A stretch of DNA of 40,280 nt from an uncultured Crocinitomix sp. (GTDB taxonomy: Bacteria > Bacteroidota > Bacteroidia > Flavobacteriales_D > Crocinitomicaceae). The stretch is taken from the NCBI GenBank assembly GCA_937136425.1, contig CAKZON010000018.1, positions 1 through 40,280 of the forward strand, written 5' to 3'. A program made the translations under genes and the position numbers. How positions within the stretch are numbered: position 1 is the first letter of the stretch; the number at the start of each line of letters is the position of its first letter. This document shows positions 24,413 through 32,828 of this stretch, piece by piece. Below the pieces are notes generated by a model. It was not told the DNA's origin. It saw nothing but the letters and a program-made list of their open reading frames with translations, and did no database searches.

Positions 24413-25653
24413 ACTCTGTAATTAAGACGAATGCTGCAATTTTGCTGCAATTTTGCTGCAATAAAAGCTGTAGTCCACGCGGCTTGGAAATTATATCCGC
24501 CTGTTATTCCATCAACATCCATCAATTCTCCTGTAAAATATAAATTTTTACAAACCTTACTTTCCATTGTTTTAAAATTAATAGACTCTAGACTTACACC
24601 TCCACAGGTTACAAACTCCTCTTTGAACGTAGTTTTACCTTGAACGCTATAGATATCATTGGTTAGTATATTCACAATTTTATTAATTCCCTTTTTTCCT
24701 AGCTCATTCCATTTTTTTGTTGGCTCTAATTGAACCTTTTCAATCAAAAATTTCCAAAGCCTATCTGGAATATAATAAGGTCGGATTGATGCAATTTGTT
24801 TTTGCGAGTGATTATTAACCAAGCCCAACAATTCCTCCTCTACCAAATTAATATTCTGAACATTAACCCAATTTACTTGAACCTTAAATTTATATGATAG
24901 ATTACTTAAATCGCGTGCTCCAAATGCCGACAACTTAAGTATTGACGGACCACTCATGCCCCAATGTGTAATCAATAATGGGCCATCAGATTTTAACTTA
25001 GTTCCTTGAATTTTAGTGATTGTTTCTTCCACTACAATTCCCATTAATTCAGTCACATTTTCTTGCGGCATATTAAAAGTAAAAAGCGACGGAACTGGTG
25101 TCTCAATCTTATGCCCTAATGCAGCCAACCAATTTAAACCCTCTAATTTGGGCGAACCTCCAGTTGCAACAATTACTTTATCAAAATCTGCAGTATTATC
25201 TCCTCGAAATTCTAACTGAATTTGTTCATTATTCAACGACTTCAGAGCAACTACAGGGCTTTCCGTTTTAATTCCAACACCTAAACGTTTAGTTTCATTT
25301 AAAAAACAATCAATAATAGTTTGAGAATTTTGACTAACAGGAAACACACAATTATCATCCTGAATAACAAGATCTACTCCTCGTTTTTCAAACCATTCCA
25401 TGGTGTGCTTAGTATTAAAAACACCAAAGGCTTTACGCATTTTTCTTTCTCCGCGTGGATAAGCTTTTGACAATTCAGAAATTGAAGTACATCCGTTAGT
25501 CACATTGCATCTTCCACCTCCAGAAATCTTAACCTTAGACAAAAGCTTTTTAGATTTCTCAAAAATTGTTACTTCCGCATTAGGAAAATTTTCCTTGACA
25601 TGAATTGCCGAGAAAAAACCAGCCGCACCACCACCTATCACAGCCACTCTCAT
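24409..25653 (-). CDS. HI0933/BaiN family flavoprotein
   Basis: The 414-residue FAD-binding protein belongs to the HI0933 (YhiN/BaiN) family of NAD(P)/FAD-dependent oxidoreductases. It has the dinucleotide motif GGGAAG (7-12), ISGGGRCNVTNG (43-54) characteristic of the family, and the second FAD-contact VATGGSPKL. Near the C-terminus it has FTGELMDVDGITGGYNFQAAW. BaiN relatives act on steroid intermediates, but the cellular role in other bacteria is unclear. The last 15 residues (KLQQNCSIRLNYRV) include an 11-base direct repeat. It lies four bases downstream of the DUF6495-like gene and overlaps the WYL gene by four. Confidence 0.93.
   Translation of the reverse strand: MRVAVIGGGAAGFFSAIHVKENFPNAEVTIFEKSKKLLSKVKISGGGRCNVTNGCTSISELSKAYPRGERKMRKAFGVFNTKHTMEWFEKRGVDLVIQDDNCVFPVSQNSQTIIDCFLNETKRLGVGIKTESPVVALKSLNNEQIQLEFRGDNTADFDKVIVATGGSPKLEGLNWLAALGHKIETPVPSLFTFNMPQENVTELMGIVVEETITKIQGTKLKSDGPLLITHWGMSGPSILKLSAFGARDLSNLSYKFKVQVNWVNVQNINLVEEELLGLVNNHSQKQIASIRPYYIPDRLWKFLIEKVQLEPTKKWNELGKKGINKIVNILTNDIYSVQGKTTFKEEFVTCGGVSLESINFKTMESKVCKNLYFTGELMDVDGITGGYNFQAAWTTAFIAAKLQQNCSIRLNYRV
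24433..24461. repeat. Short 11-base direct repeat, three partial copies
   Basis: GCTGCAA occurs three times (24433-24439, 24444-24450, 24455-24461), each separated by TTTT. The period is 11 bases, not a multiple of three, so copy-number change would shift the reading frame at the C-terminus of the HI0933 protein, and the stop that overlaps the WYL start. Confidence 0.85.
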
Positions 25654-25657
25654 AGCA

Positions 25658-26125
25658 CTAAACAGTCGCTAAAATGAGTGACTTAAACAATTGCCCGTCT
25701 GAAATATCATATCCTTGCGAAACCATTTCAAATAGAACCTCTTCACGAGTCTTATCATATTTTTTTTCTCCTTGATGCATTTCAAAGTAATCTGCAATCA
25801 CTTCTTTTGGTGTTTCGGGCTTGAAATCAGACATATTGTAAGCCTTATCTTTGCTACTCACCGCTACCATAAGCATCTTGTCGTTCAAACATTGCACGGC
25901 TTGTACATAAGACTGTGTGCGCATTTCTAAGAATTTGATCTTTCGTAAAACACCTTCCATAATTACATCACTAAAAAGACTAACAATTCGCTCTGCTTTT
26001 TCATTGTCCTCAACCTTCATTTTCTCCCAATCTTCTGCAACAATTCCGTTTACTACTAAATAATCTACAAATTCTTTCTCAAACGTAACGAGTTCTTCCT
26101 TCGTTAAATCTCTATACTTTGCCAT
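25658..26125 (-). CDS. DUF6495-like conserved protein
   Basis: The 155-residue cytoplasmic, largely helical protein contains KYRDLTKEELVTFEKEFVDYLVVNGI at its N-terminus, NEKAERIVSLFSDVIMEGVLRKIKFLE in the middle and YFEMHQGEKKYDKTREEVLF near the end. This matches my recollection of a Bacteroidota-restricted family annotated DUF6495; the exact family name is not certain. No function is known. It is first in an operon of three (with HI0933 flavoprotein and WYL regulator), with a four-base gap to the next gene. The ATG at 26125 follows a clear -7 element. Confidence 0.8.
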   Translation of the reverse strand: MAKYRDLTKEELVTFEKEFVDYLVVNGIVAEDWEKMKVEDNEKAERIVSLFSDVIMEGVLRKIKFLEMRTQSYVQAVQCLNDKMLMVAVSSKDKAYNMSDFKPETPKEVIADYFEMHQGEKKYDKTREEVLFEMVSQGYDISDGQLFKSLILATV

Positions 26126-26146
26126 TCAATCATACTTTTAATTAGA

Positions 26147-26154
26147 CAAAGATA
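26147..26154 (-). promoter_or_regulatory. -7 element of the DUF6495-like operon
   Basis: TATCTTTG on the minus strand (26154-26147) is an exact TAnnTTTG element 21 bases before the start codon. I see no TTTG or TTG at the -33 distance. Confidence 0.5.
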
Positions 26155-26209
26155 AAAGTATTACGTCATTTGTTAGAACACAGAGTGCGCCTTTTCAACA
26201 ATTGATGTT

Positions 26210-26245
26210 AATGGTTTATTCATAAAGGCTGCACAGCCAACCATT
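26210..26245. repeat. Nested inverted repeats before the surface operon
   Basis: GGCTG-CA-CAGCC (26227-26238) is flanked by AATGGTT (26210-26216) and AACCATT (26239-26245). The inner palindrome lies where the -33 box of the promoter at 26253 would be, which suggests a regulator-binding site. No -33 TTTG is present. Confidence 0.4.
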
Positions 26246-26252
26246 TTATTCT

Positions 26253-26260
26253 TATTTTCG
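26253..26260 (+). promoter_or_regulatory. -7 element of the surface operon
   Basis: TATTTTCG at 26253-26260 is a TTCG-variant -7 element, 23 bases upstream of the ATG at 26284. There is no recognisable -33 box; an inverted repeat occupies that position. Confidence 0.4.
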
Positions 26261-26283
26261 TAATTAAATAAACACGTTTATTG

Positions 26284-27849
26284 ATGCGCAAAAAATTATT
26301 CATTTCAATCATTGCCGCGAGTGTTGTGTTTGTTTCTTGTAAAAAAGAAGCCACTTCTTGGAGCACCAATTGGGCAGCACCTATCGCACACGGACATCTA
26401 ACAATTAATGATATGGTTGAGGAAGACCATGTTGAAACTAATTCTGAAGGTTATTTATCATTAGTGATTCATGAACCCGTTTTTGAGTTTTCGTTAGATA
26501 CCTTAATTAAACTGCCAGACACTTCTGTTGTTGAAAAAACAGCAATTGGGATACCTTCATTAGATATTTCACCAACCTATATTCAACCTACAACCTATGA
26601 TCAGGTTTTGAATTTGGGCGAAATTGAACTAAAAGAAGTGATTATTGCGTCAGGATTTATTGAAACGAAACTAACCTCTGTTTGGCCTGGTAAAGCGAAA
26701 GTAGCATTAGTTATTCCAGAAGCTATTGGGCCACTAGGTTCATTTGGTGGTGTTTATTATTTTGAAGCGGGACACATTACCGAAACTGAAGATTCGCAAA
26801 TAACTGACATGACTGACTACAACATGAATTTAACTGGTGGTGATGGCCTATCTGTTAACACAATCGGAATTAATGTAATCGTTCAGTCTAATGAAGAAAC
26901 TGAGACCTATACAATAACAAGTAGCGATACCAACACTGTAGGTTTCTCGTTTATTGATATGGTGCCCAAATATGCTCGTGGTTATTTTGGACAATACACT
27001 TTTTCAGATACTACAACCGTTAGCCTATCTCAATTAAACAGAGTGGTTGCTGGGTCAATTGACATTGATTCTATCGACATGAAAATTACGGTAAAGAATG
27101 GATTCAACCTTGTTGCACAATCTGAAATATCGTTATTTGAAGGAACAAACACCAGAACAGGAACTACTGTTGACTTAAGTTTCCCAGACAAAAACACAAC
27201 AATGAACATTGACCCTGCAAGCGGCGGTCTATATGATTACGTACCTTCAGAATATCCATTAGAAATCAATAGCATCAATTCAAACATTACTGACTTTATT
27301 GAAAACTTGCCCAATTCAGCTAAGGTTGGTTATAAAATGGACATTAACCCGTTTGGAAATATATCTGCTGGTAATGATGAATTTTTCCCAAATTCTAAAA
27401 TGGAGTTGTTTTTAGATGGAGAGTTCCCTCTAAGTTTTGGAGCGAATGAACTAACTATTGAAGACACGATTGACATTAATTGGGTAGATACTGGTGAAAT
27501 TACGCCTGAAGAAGCAAATGTGACTCTTAATTATAGTAATGGATTCCCTATTGGGGCTCAGGCTACTTTCTATTTATTAGATGCAAGCAATAACGTAATT
27601 GATTCAATTGTTGGAAATTCAGGAATTATCACTGGTAGTTTTAATGCTGACACTTTTGAAACAATACCACATGATGGAGAAATTAGTTTCCCGATAAGTG
27701 TCACAACGTTTGAAAATTTGGAAAAAATGAAACGTTTAATATTAAATGTTTCTTTCACAACTGATGGAACTGACAATATTAAAATTTCCCCAGAGACTTT
27801 CTTCGATTTTAATTTGCATTCAAACCTTCAAATAAGCGTTTCTTTATAA
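26284..27849 (+). CDS. Large surface lipoprotein with repeated beta domains
   Basis: The 521-residue lipoprotein begins MRKKLFISIIAASVVFVSCKK with the lipid-anchor cysteine at residue 19. The mature protein is beta-rich. Two segments are alike: one around 260-300 with KNGFNLVAQSEISLFEG, and one around 420-500 with YSNGFPIGAQATFYLLDASNNVIDS and FENLEKMKRLILNVSF. They suggest duplicated LEA14/Ig-like strands. I do not recognise a named family. The ATG at 26284 is preferred to the adjacent TTG at 26281. The stop codon TAA shares its last A with the start of the next gene, so the two are translationally coupled. Outer-membrane or surface location is inferred from the neighbours. Confidence 0.82.
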   Translation: MRKKLFISIIAASVVFVSCKKEATSWSTNWAAPIAHGHLTINDMVEEDHVETNSEGYLSLVIHEPVFEFSLDTLIKLPDTSVVEKTAIGIPSLDISPTYIQPTTYDQVLNLGEIELKEVIIASGFIETKLTSVWPGKAKVALVIPEAIGPLGSFGGVYYFEAGHITETEDSQITDMTDYNMNLTGGDGLSVNTIGINVIVQSNEETETYTITSSDTNTVGFSFIDMVPKYARGYFGQYTFSDTTTVSLSQLNRVVAGSIDIDSIDMKITVKNGFNLVAQSEISLFEGTNTRTGTTVDLSFPDKNTTMNIDPASGGLYDYVPSEYPLEINSINSNITDFIENLPNSAKVGYKMDINPFGNISAGNDEFFPNSKMELFLDGEFPLSFGANELTIEDTIDINWVDTGEITPEEANVTLNYSNGFPIGAQATFYLLDASNNVIDSIVGNSGIITGSFNADTFETIPHDGEISFPISVTTFENLEKMKRLILNVSFTTDGTDNIKISPETFFDFNLHSNLQISVSL

Positions 27850-29087
27850 TGAAAAAAGTAATCATAACTTTATCCCTGGCACTATCTTGCAATGCATTTT
27901 CGCAAGAACTAACGCCCGTTTATGAAGATTCATTGACGGACGGAAGCTTAACTCGTGTATCTTCTTTCAATTATTACTCTAGCAATGCCTTTAACAATGA
28001 TTTATTAGATAAATTCTTATTTGGTGGGGCTATCACAACTGACATTAAAGATCAGGTCACAAAAGGGTTAAAACGAGTTAATTCGTTTGGTGCAGAAGCT
28101 GAACAGTCAATTGAACATTACAATGCTAACATAAATCCAATTGGTAATCCTAAATTTGGTTTTACAGCCTCCTTTTCAGACAATCATTTTGTTTCATCAA
28201 ACATATCGTCTGACCTGTATCACACGATTTTTTATGGCAATGCAGATAGTGTTGGCGACACTTTAGATTATAGCTTTAGTCATTTGCAATACATCCATTA
28301 CCAAAAAATCGGATTTGGTGTTTATGATAAAAGAACACTTTCAAGTTTAAGAATCAACTATGTCTCCGGATCTAAGCAAACACAAGGTCGTTTGAGTAAT
28401 TCGTTTATGTACACTGCTGAAGATAGTATTGCTCTCATGTTGCAAGGCGCAGGATTTAGAACAGATCTAACTTCTCCTTACTTTGCAATGCAAGGGCATG
28501 GATTTTCAATAGACCTAAACTATAATTTCTTGTTTGAAACCAAAAATGGCAATGAGCAAATAATCAACTTAAAAATTAGCAACCTTGGATTAATTGCTTG
28601 GAATAATGAAACAAACATTTATAGCATTGATTCTTTAACTGGATACACTGGTTTTGACATAAAAGACTTTATTAATCAACCTGAAGATGCTCCTTCTAAA
28701 AAGTACAATTTTATTGACACCCTAGGTCTTGAGCAAGAAAAAGGATCAGTAATAAGCACTTTGCCTATTGAATTTGCTATTCAAAAAATGCCAAAACGAA
28801 ATAGCGATAAAAAGTTGCAACCCATCCTTGGATTTAAAGCCATTTTAACATCTGATTATTTCCCTTATTTATTTGGAGGTGTTTATTACGCACCAACAGA
28901 TAACTTTTCAGGATCTACACGATTGTCCTATGGAGGGTTTGGAGGTCTGCAATGGGGACTTGATTTAAATTATTGGGTAAAAGACAAAGTGTACATTGGC
29001 TTAGGCACTTTCGATATGATTGGGAATATTTCTAAAAAATATGGTTTTGGGAGAAGTGTAAACCTCTCAGCACATTTTAAATTATAA
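27849..29087 (+). CDS. DUF5723-like outer-membrane barrel protein
   Basis: The 412-residue protein has a signal peptide (MKKVIITLSLALSCNAFSQ) and ends in a barrel-type strand (SVNLSAHFKL). The sequence alternates as a membrane barrel does, with FGFTASFSDNHFVSSN, IGFGVYDKRTLSSLRINYVSG, GHGFSIDLNYNFLF and the closing LFGGVYYAPTDNFSGSTRLSYGGFGGLQWGLDLN. The last stretch is what I associate with DUF5723 proteins of Bacteroidota; the assignment is moderate. The function is unknown. It overlaps the lipoprotein gene by one base (TAATG) and precedes the T9SS protein by five bases, so the three form one operon. Confidence 0.8.
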   Translation: MKKVIITLSLALSCNAFSQELTPVYEDSLTDGSLTRVSSFNYYSSNAFNNDLLDKFLFGGAITTDIKDQVTKGLKRVNSFGAEAEQSIEHYNANINPIGNPKFGFTASFSDNHFVSSNISSDLYHTIFYGNADSVGDTLDYSFSHLQYIHYQKIGFGVYDKRTLSSLRINYVSGSKQTQGRLSNSFMYTAEDSIALMLQGAGFRTDLTSPYFAMQGHGFSIDLNYNFLFETKNGNEQIINLKISNLGLIAWNNETNIYSIDSLTGYTGFDIKDFINQPEDAPSKKYNFIDTLGLEQEKGSVISTLPIEFAIQKMPKRNSDKKLQPILGFKAILTSDYFPYLFGGVYYAPTDNFSGSTRLSYGGFGGLQWGLDLNYWVKDKVYIGLGTFDMIGNISKKYGFGRSVNLSAHFKL

Positions 29088-29092
29088 AAAGC

Positions 29093-30562
29093 ATGCAAAT
29101 TATTAAATATACAGTGTTTCTTATATGTCTAGGCGTAACTGCTGGATTTGGACAAGGAAATTCATTTTTAAAAGCATACGGAAATTCTGGCTATGATTTT
29201 GGCCGTGACATCAAACAGGACAACGATACAGGTTATGTGATCACTGGTTCTTCAAGTAGTTTTGCCAATGATGGTGAAGCTTACTTATTAAAGTTAGATG
29301 AAAATGGAGAGTTTGAGTGGTCTTGGAACTACGGCGGAACTGGAACAGAATGGGGAGAAAGTTTGGTTATTACCAGCGACTCAACTTATGCTATTGCAGG
29401 CTATACAAATAGTTACGGCGCCGGTGGTTTCGACTTTTATTTAGTAAGAATTGATGAACTTGGAGCACCCGTTTGGGAAAAGTATTACGGAGGTTCCAAT
29501 TGGGACCAAGCCTATGGATTAGTTCAATTAGAGGATGGTGGTTTTGTTATGGCTGGCGAATCATATAGTTTTCATGATGGCAAACGCAGTGGATACATTG
29601 TAAGAACAGACGAAGATGGCATTATGTTATGGGAGCATGCAATGGATGGCCCTGAAAGTTTCTTTAGAGATATTGATATAGATGGCGACTCTATTGTTGT
29701 TTGTGGTGGAATTGGTGATGGTGGTGTTGACACCTATGATGGTTACGTAGCTAAATTTAGTATTGACGGAACATTTGGTTGGGACAAAGCTATTGGACAA
29801 GAGTATAACGACCAGTTCAACGCTATGCAAATTGTAGATAACTATTATAGCTTTGGTGGTGCTAGAGGCTACAACTACCCTACTGAAGATCAAAACATGT
29901 GGATGTACCGCATGGATGATATAGGTAATGAAGTTGTGGACACTATTTATGTTAATGAGAGTTTAAATATTGATGCTGTTAATGATATTGCTATTCGTGC
30001 AGATCAAGATTATGCATTTATTGGTGAAACTAAAAGTTACGGTTATTCATCAATTGATGGCAAGTATGATATTTTCATGGCAAAAATGAGTACCTCATTT
30101 ATCCACTTTTCTGCAAAAACCTACGGTGAAGCTGGAGATGATAAAGGACAGGCAATGGACAGAACTCGTGATGGTGGAGCAGTTTATTTAGCCGATACTA
30201 AATATTTCTCTACTGGTGGAAATAACATCTTAATTATAAAAGTTAATGGAACATGGGTATATCCTGATTTAGTGAGTGATGAGGGAGATTTTTTAGTAGA
30301 GTTTGATGACATTACGAATTCACTTCCAAGCTATATCGAAACAATCGATCTTACAGTCTACCCTAACCCTTTTAAAGATGTAATTAATTTGCCACAAATA
30401 GATGAAGGAACTTACTCCGTTTACAGCATTGATGGTCAAATGATTCAAAAAGGTAAAGTAAATAGCCAGCAATTGGATTTGAGCCACCTTAAAACAGGCA
30501 CTTATTTGCTAACAGTTCAAACTCAAGATGGAATCTACAAAAAACGCCTAATTAAAAGTTAG
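29093..30562 (+). CDS. T9SS-sorted beta-propeller-like surface protein
   Basis: The 489-residue exported protein has a signal peptide (MQIIKYTVFLICLGVTAGFGQ). About six repeats of some 50 residues follow, each with the pattern YGG...DW/EWGES or QAYGLVQLEDGGFVMAGESYS and D.YLVRIDE.G, predicting a propeller. The C-terminal 75 residues are a type A T9SS sorting domain: LTVYPNPFKDVINLPQ, then TYSVYSIDGQMIQKG, LDLSHLKTGTYLLTVQTQ and the basic end YKKRLIKS. It should be secreted through the type IX system and attached to, or released from, the surface. It is the last gene of the operon 26284-30562 and its 3' end overlaps the convergent DUF2520 gene by 11 bases. Confidence 0.93.
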   Translation: MQIIKYTVFLICLGVTAGFGQGNSFLKAYGNSGYDFGRDIKQDNDTGYVITGSSSSFANDGEAYLLKLDENGEFEWSWNYGGTGTEWGESLVITSDSTYAIAGYTNSYGAGGFDFYLVRIDELGAPVWEKYYGGSNWDQAYGLVQLEDGGFVMAGESYSFHDGKRSGYIVRTDEDGIMLWEHAMDGPESFFRDIDIDGDSIVVCGGIGDGGVDTYDGYVAKFSIDGTFGWDKAIGQEYNDQFNAMQIVDNYYSFGGARGYNYPTEDQNMWMYRMDDIGNEVVDTIYVNESLNIDAVNDIAIRADQDYAFIGETKSYGYSSIDGKYDIFMAKMSTSFIHFSAKTYGEAGDDKGQAMDRTRDGGAVYLADTKYFSTGGNNILIIKVNGTWVYPDLVSDEGDFLVEFDDITNSLPSYIETIDLTVYPNPFKDVINLPQIDEGTYSVYSIDGQMIQKGKVNSQQLDLSHLKTGTYLLTVQTQDGIYKKRLIKS

Positions 30563-31319
30563 TCGAAATTCGATCAGATAATAATCTGTACAGCACTTTA
30601 AGATCAGCATCATCCAGTTTATCAATATGCTTTTCTATTGTAGCTATGTCTCCCCTCTTCGCTGGGCCAGTCATAGCTTCTTTAGGTCCCAACTCCAATA
30701 CCTTTTCCATTGTTTCTTTAATCAACGGATGCAACACACTTAAATCTAGATTTGACTTTTGCAATAGCAAATCAGACTCTTGTAATAATTGAGTTGTAAA
30801 ATTACATGCAAACACTGCAGACAAATGAATTTCTGAGCGTATTTTGGAATCAGCCTTATGTGCATTTTCAGATAAATAATCTTCACAAAATTTAATTAGC
30901 CACGCCGTAAACTCTATACTATTTCCTTCAATCAAAAATGGAATTGAGGCAATGTCTAATGCACGTTGCTTTGAAAATGTTTGTAAAGGATACAATACCC
31001 CAAACTGATTAAACCCATTAAAAACATCAATTGGAGCAGAACCAGAAGAATGCACCACTGGCACCGCTTTATCTAATTTAAGAGCAACTTCAACAATAGC
31101 ATCATCTTTAATGGTAACTATGTTTAAATCAACATTACTATCTATATCACGCACATCATCAACCGCTTTTGCAGCAAATTGATGTGATAAGGCGCGTGCA
31201 TTAATAAAGTCGCGAGAAAAGACTGATACAATCTCTACACCTCCAGCAAATAGAGCCTTACTTAAATGTGTAGCCACATTTCCGGCACCTACAATATTAA
31301 CTCTTGTTTTTGTTTTCAT
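30552..31319 (-). CDS. Rossmann-like and DUF2520 domain-containing protein
   Basis: The 255-residue protein has an N-terminal NAD(P)-binding Rossmann domain with VNIVGAGNVATHLSKAL (8-24), and SVDLNIVTIKDDAI-like strand NVDLNIVTIKDDAI (about 63-76). The C-terminal helical domain is DUF2520 (about 125-250), with LHPLIKETMEKVLELGPKEAMTGPAKRGD diagnostic of the family. It is related to the ketopantoate reductase/6-phosphogluconate dehydrogenase superfamily; the substrate is unknown. It is on the minus strand with its own -7 element (31342-31335) and does not appear to share an operon with the glycosyltransferase gene (66 bases upstream). Confidence 0.93.
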   Translation of the reverse strand: MKTKTRVNIVGAGNVATHLSKALFAGGVEIVSVFSRDFINARALSHQFAAKAVDDVRDIDSNVDLNIVTIKDDAIVEVALKLDKAVPVVHSSGSAPIDVFNGFNQFGVLYPLQTFSKQRALDIASIPFLIEGNSIEFTAWLIKFCEDYLSENAHKADSKIRSEIHLSAVFACNFTTQLLQESDLLLQKSNLDLSVLHPLIKETMEKVLELGPKEAMTGPAKRGDIATIEKHIDKLDDADLKVLYRLLSDRISTNF

Positions 31320-31334
31320 TAATCAATTAAAGTA

Positions 31335-31361
31335 CAAAGCTAGGAATTAATTCAAGTTCAA
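31335..31361 (-). promoter_or_regulatory. Promoter of the DUF2520 gene
   Basis: TAGCTTTG (31342-31335) on the minus strand matches TAnnTTTG exactly. TTG (31361-31359) lies 16 bases upstream, one base under the usual spacer range. The leader to the ATG at 31319 would be about 10 bases. Confidence 0.45.
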
Positions 31362-31385
31362 GCATTAATTTAAGGTTAATAAGCA

Positions 31386-32792
31386 TCAATCAATCTTGTA
31401 TCGATACACCTTAAAATCTCCCTTAAAGGTTTTAGATTCAACGAATTCGTAAGATGAATCTAAAAAAGATATTATTCCATTATTTGGGTTAAGCACTTTT
31501 GAATCCAAATCTAAAAAGATAACCTCTTGAGTTGTTGCTTGCAAAATAATATCACTAGGCTCATAAATTGAAGAGAACCCAGCACTTTTCATATTTCTTG
31601 TAGTATTATTATAATCACTAAAACATTCAGAATCGTAATGATAAGCTAATGTCAGTTCATAATGTTCCGGACAATACAATACTAAAGTATTATCCGTTTT
31701 TGTTTCCTTGACATACTCCACCATTACATCTGTTTCACGATTAACATCAGGTACAAATCTATAACTTGCCATAAAAGGCACCAGAAGTAAAAACGGCAAG
31801 TATTTTTTCTTTCCTTCAAATTCTCTTACGGCAACTATACCAATAACAACTATAAACATTGGTACTGACAAAAACTGCAAATATTTAATAAAGAAAATTG
31901 GTTGCACTGTCCATGAAATGGCAAACATTAACAAATAAGTGCCTGCGCACCATAACACAAAAAAAATCAATCGCTTACCATTATCATTCTTAGATCTATA
32001 TTTTGAAACATAAACTAAAATAGCAACTAACCCAATAGTTGATAAAATAGTAAATCGATTATTAAAGAGTTTCACCAAATTTGCCCACAAATCATACAAT
32101 TCAACTTCAGGCACCCATGTTCCATTCGAATTAAAATCAGCTGCACGGCTCAGGAAAATGCTAATCCCTGGAATGAACAATACCCCTCCAAGCCCCATTG
32201 TTAATCCAACCTGAATCCATTTATTACGGTTCCATTGCGAATAATAAGCAATAAAAATGGCGCATTCCATCAATATAATTACTCCACCTAAATAATGAGT
32301 ATATAACAACAACGCATTCCAAATCCCCAAGGTTAAAAACACTTTTTTATCCTCAAATAGCAAGCGATAAAAGTCGTATAGAATTAGAATAAAAAATAAC
32401 GTAAACAAGCCGTACATCCTAGCTTCCATTGCTACAAAATGATTGAACCTAGACAAGATAAAAAGCACCACTAAAATAACGGCATATTCTTTCTTCCATA
32501 ATTTTCGACCTAGCTTATAGAGGAAAACAATAGAAAATAAACTTATCAATAAAGACAATGACCGCACACTTAACGGACTTATGCCAAACATCTTAACCCA
32601 ATAATGTAAACCAATAAAATGAAGCGGTGAATTATTTCCTCGTGCCACCTCCGTCAACATTTCGGCTACAGGGAATTGTGCATGGTAAATTGAGAAAGGT
32701 TCATCTAATGAAATTGGAAACAAGCCAATCACAGGCAAACACAATACAAGTTGCAATAGAATTAATGCTATGATTATTTTCTGGTCTGACAT
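31386..32792 (-). CDS. GT39-type membrane glycosyltransferase
   Basis: The 468-residue integral membrane protein has about ten hydrophobic segments and a soluble C-terminal part (about 350-468). It begins with the periplasmic-loop signature PISLDEPFSIYHAQFP, where the acidic pair Asp-Glu corresponds to the catalytic Asp of GT-C fold transferases (GT39/GT83, ArnT/PMT-like). Downstream are VARGNNSPLHFIGLHYW and VRSLSLLISLFSIVFLYKLGRKLW. It likely transfers a sugar from a polyprenyl-phosphate donor; donor and acceptor are not predictable. The ATG at 32792 is chosen; a TTG six codons earlier (32810) would shorten the gap to uvrA. The uvrA stop is 36 bases upstream, so they may be co-transcribed. 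Confidence 0.85.
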   Translation of the reverse strand: MSDQKIIIALILLQLVLCLPVIGLFPISLDEPFSIYHAQFPVAEMLTEVARGNNSPLHFIGLHYWVKMFGISPLSVRSLSLLISLFSIVFLYKLGRKLWKKEYAVILVVLFILSRFNHFVAMEARMYGLFTLFFILILYDFYRLLFEDKKVFLTLGIWNALLLYTHYLGGVIILMECAIFIAYYSQWNRNKWIQVGLTMGLGGVLFIPGISIFLSRAADFNSNGTWVPEVELYDLWANLVKLFNNRFTILSTIGLVAILVYVSKYRSKNDNGKRLIFFVLWCAGTYLLMFAISWTVQPIFFIKYLQFLSVPMFIVVIGIVAVREFEGKKKYLPFLLLVPFMASYRFVPDVNRETDVMVEYVKETKTDNTLVLYCPEHYELTLAYHYDSECFSDYNNTTRNMKSAGFSSIYEPSDIILQATTQEVIFLDLDSKVLNPNNGIISFLDSSYEFVESKTFKGDFKVYRYKID

Positions 32793-32828
32793 TTCAACTT
32801 TCTTCAGCAAGCATCAATTATCCAATTA

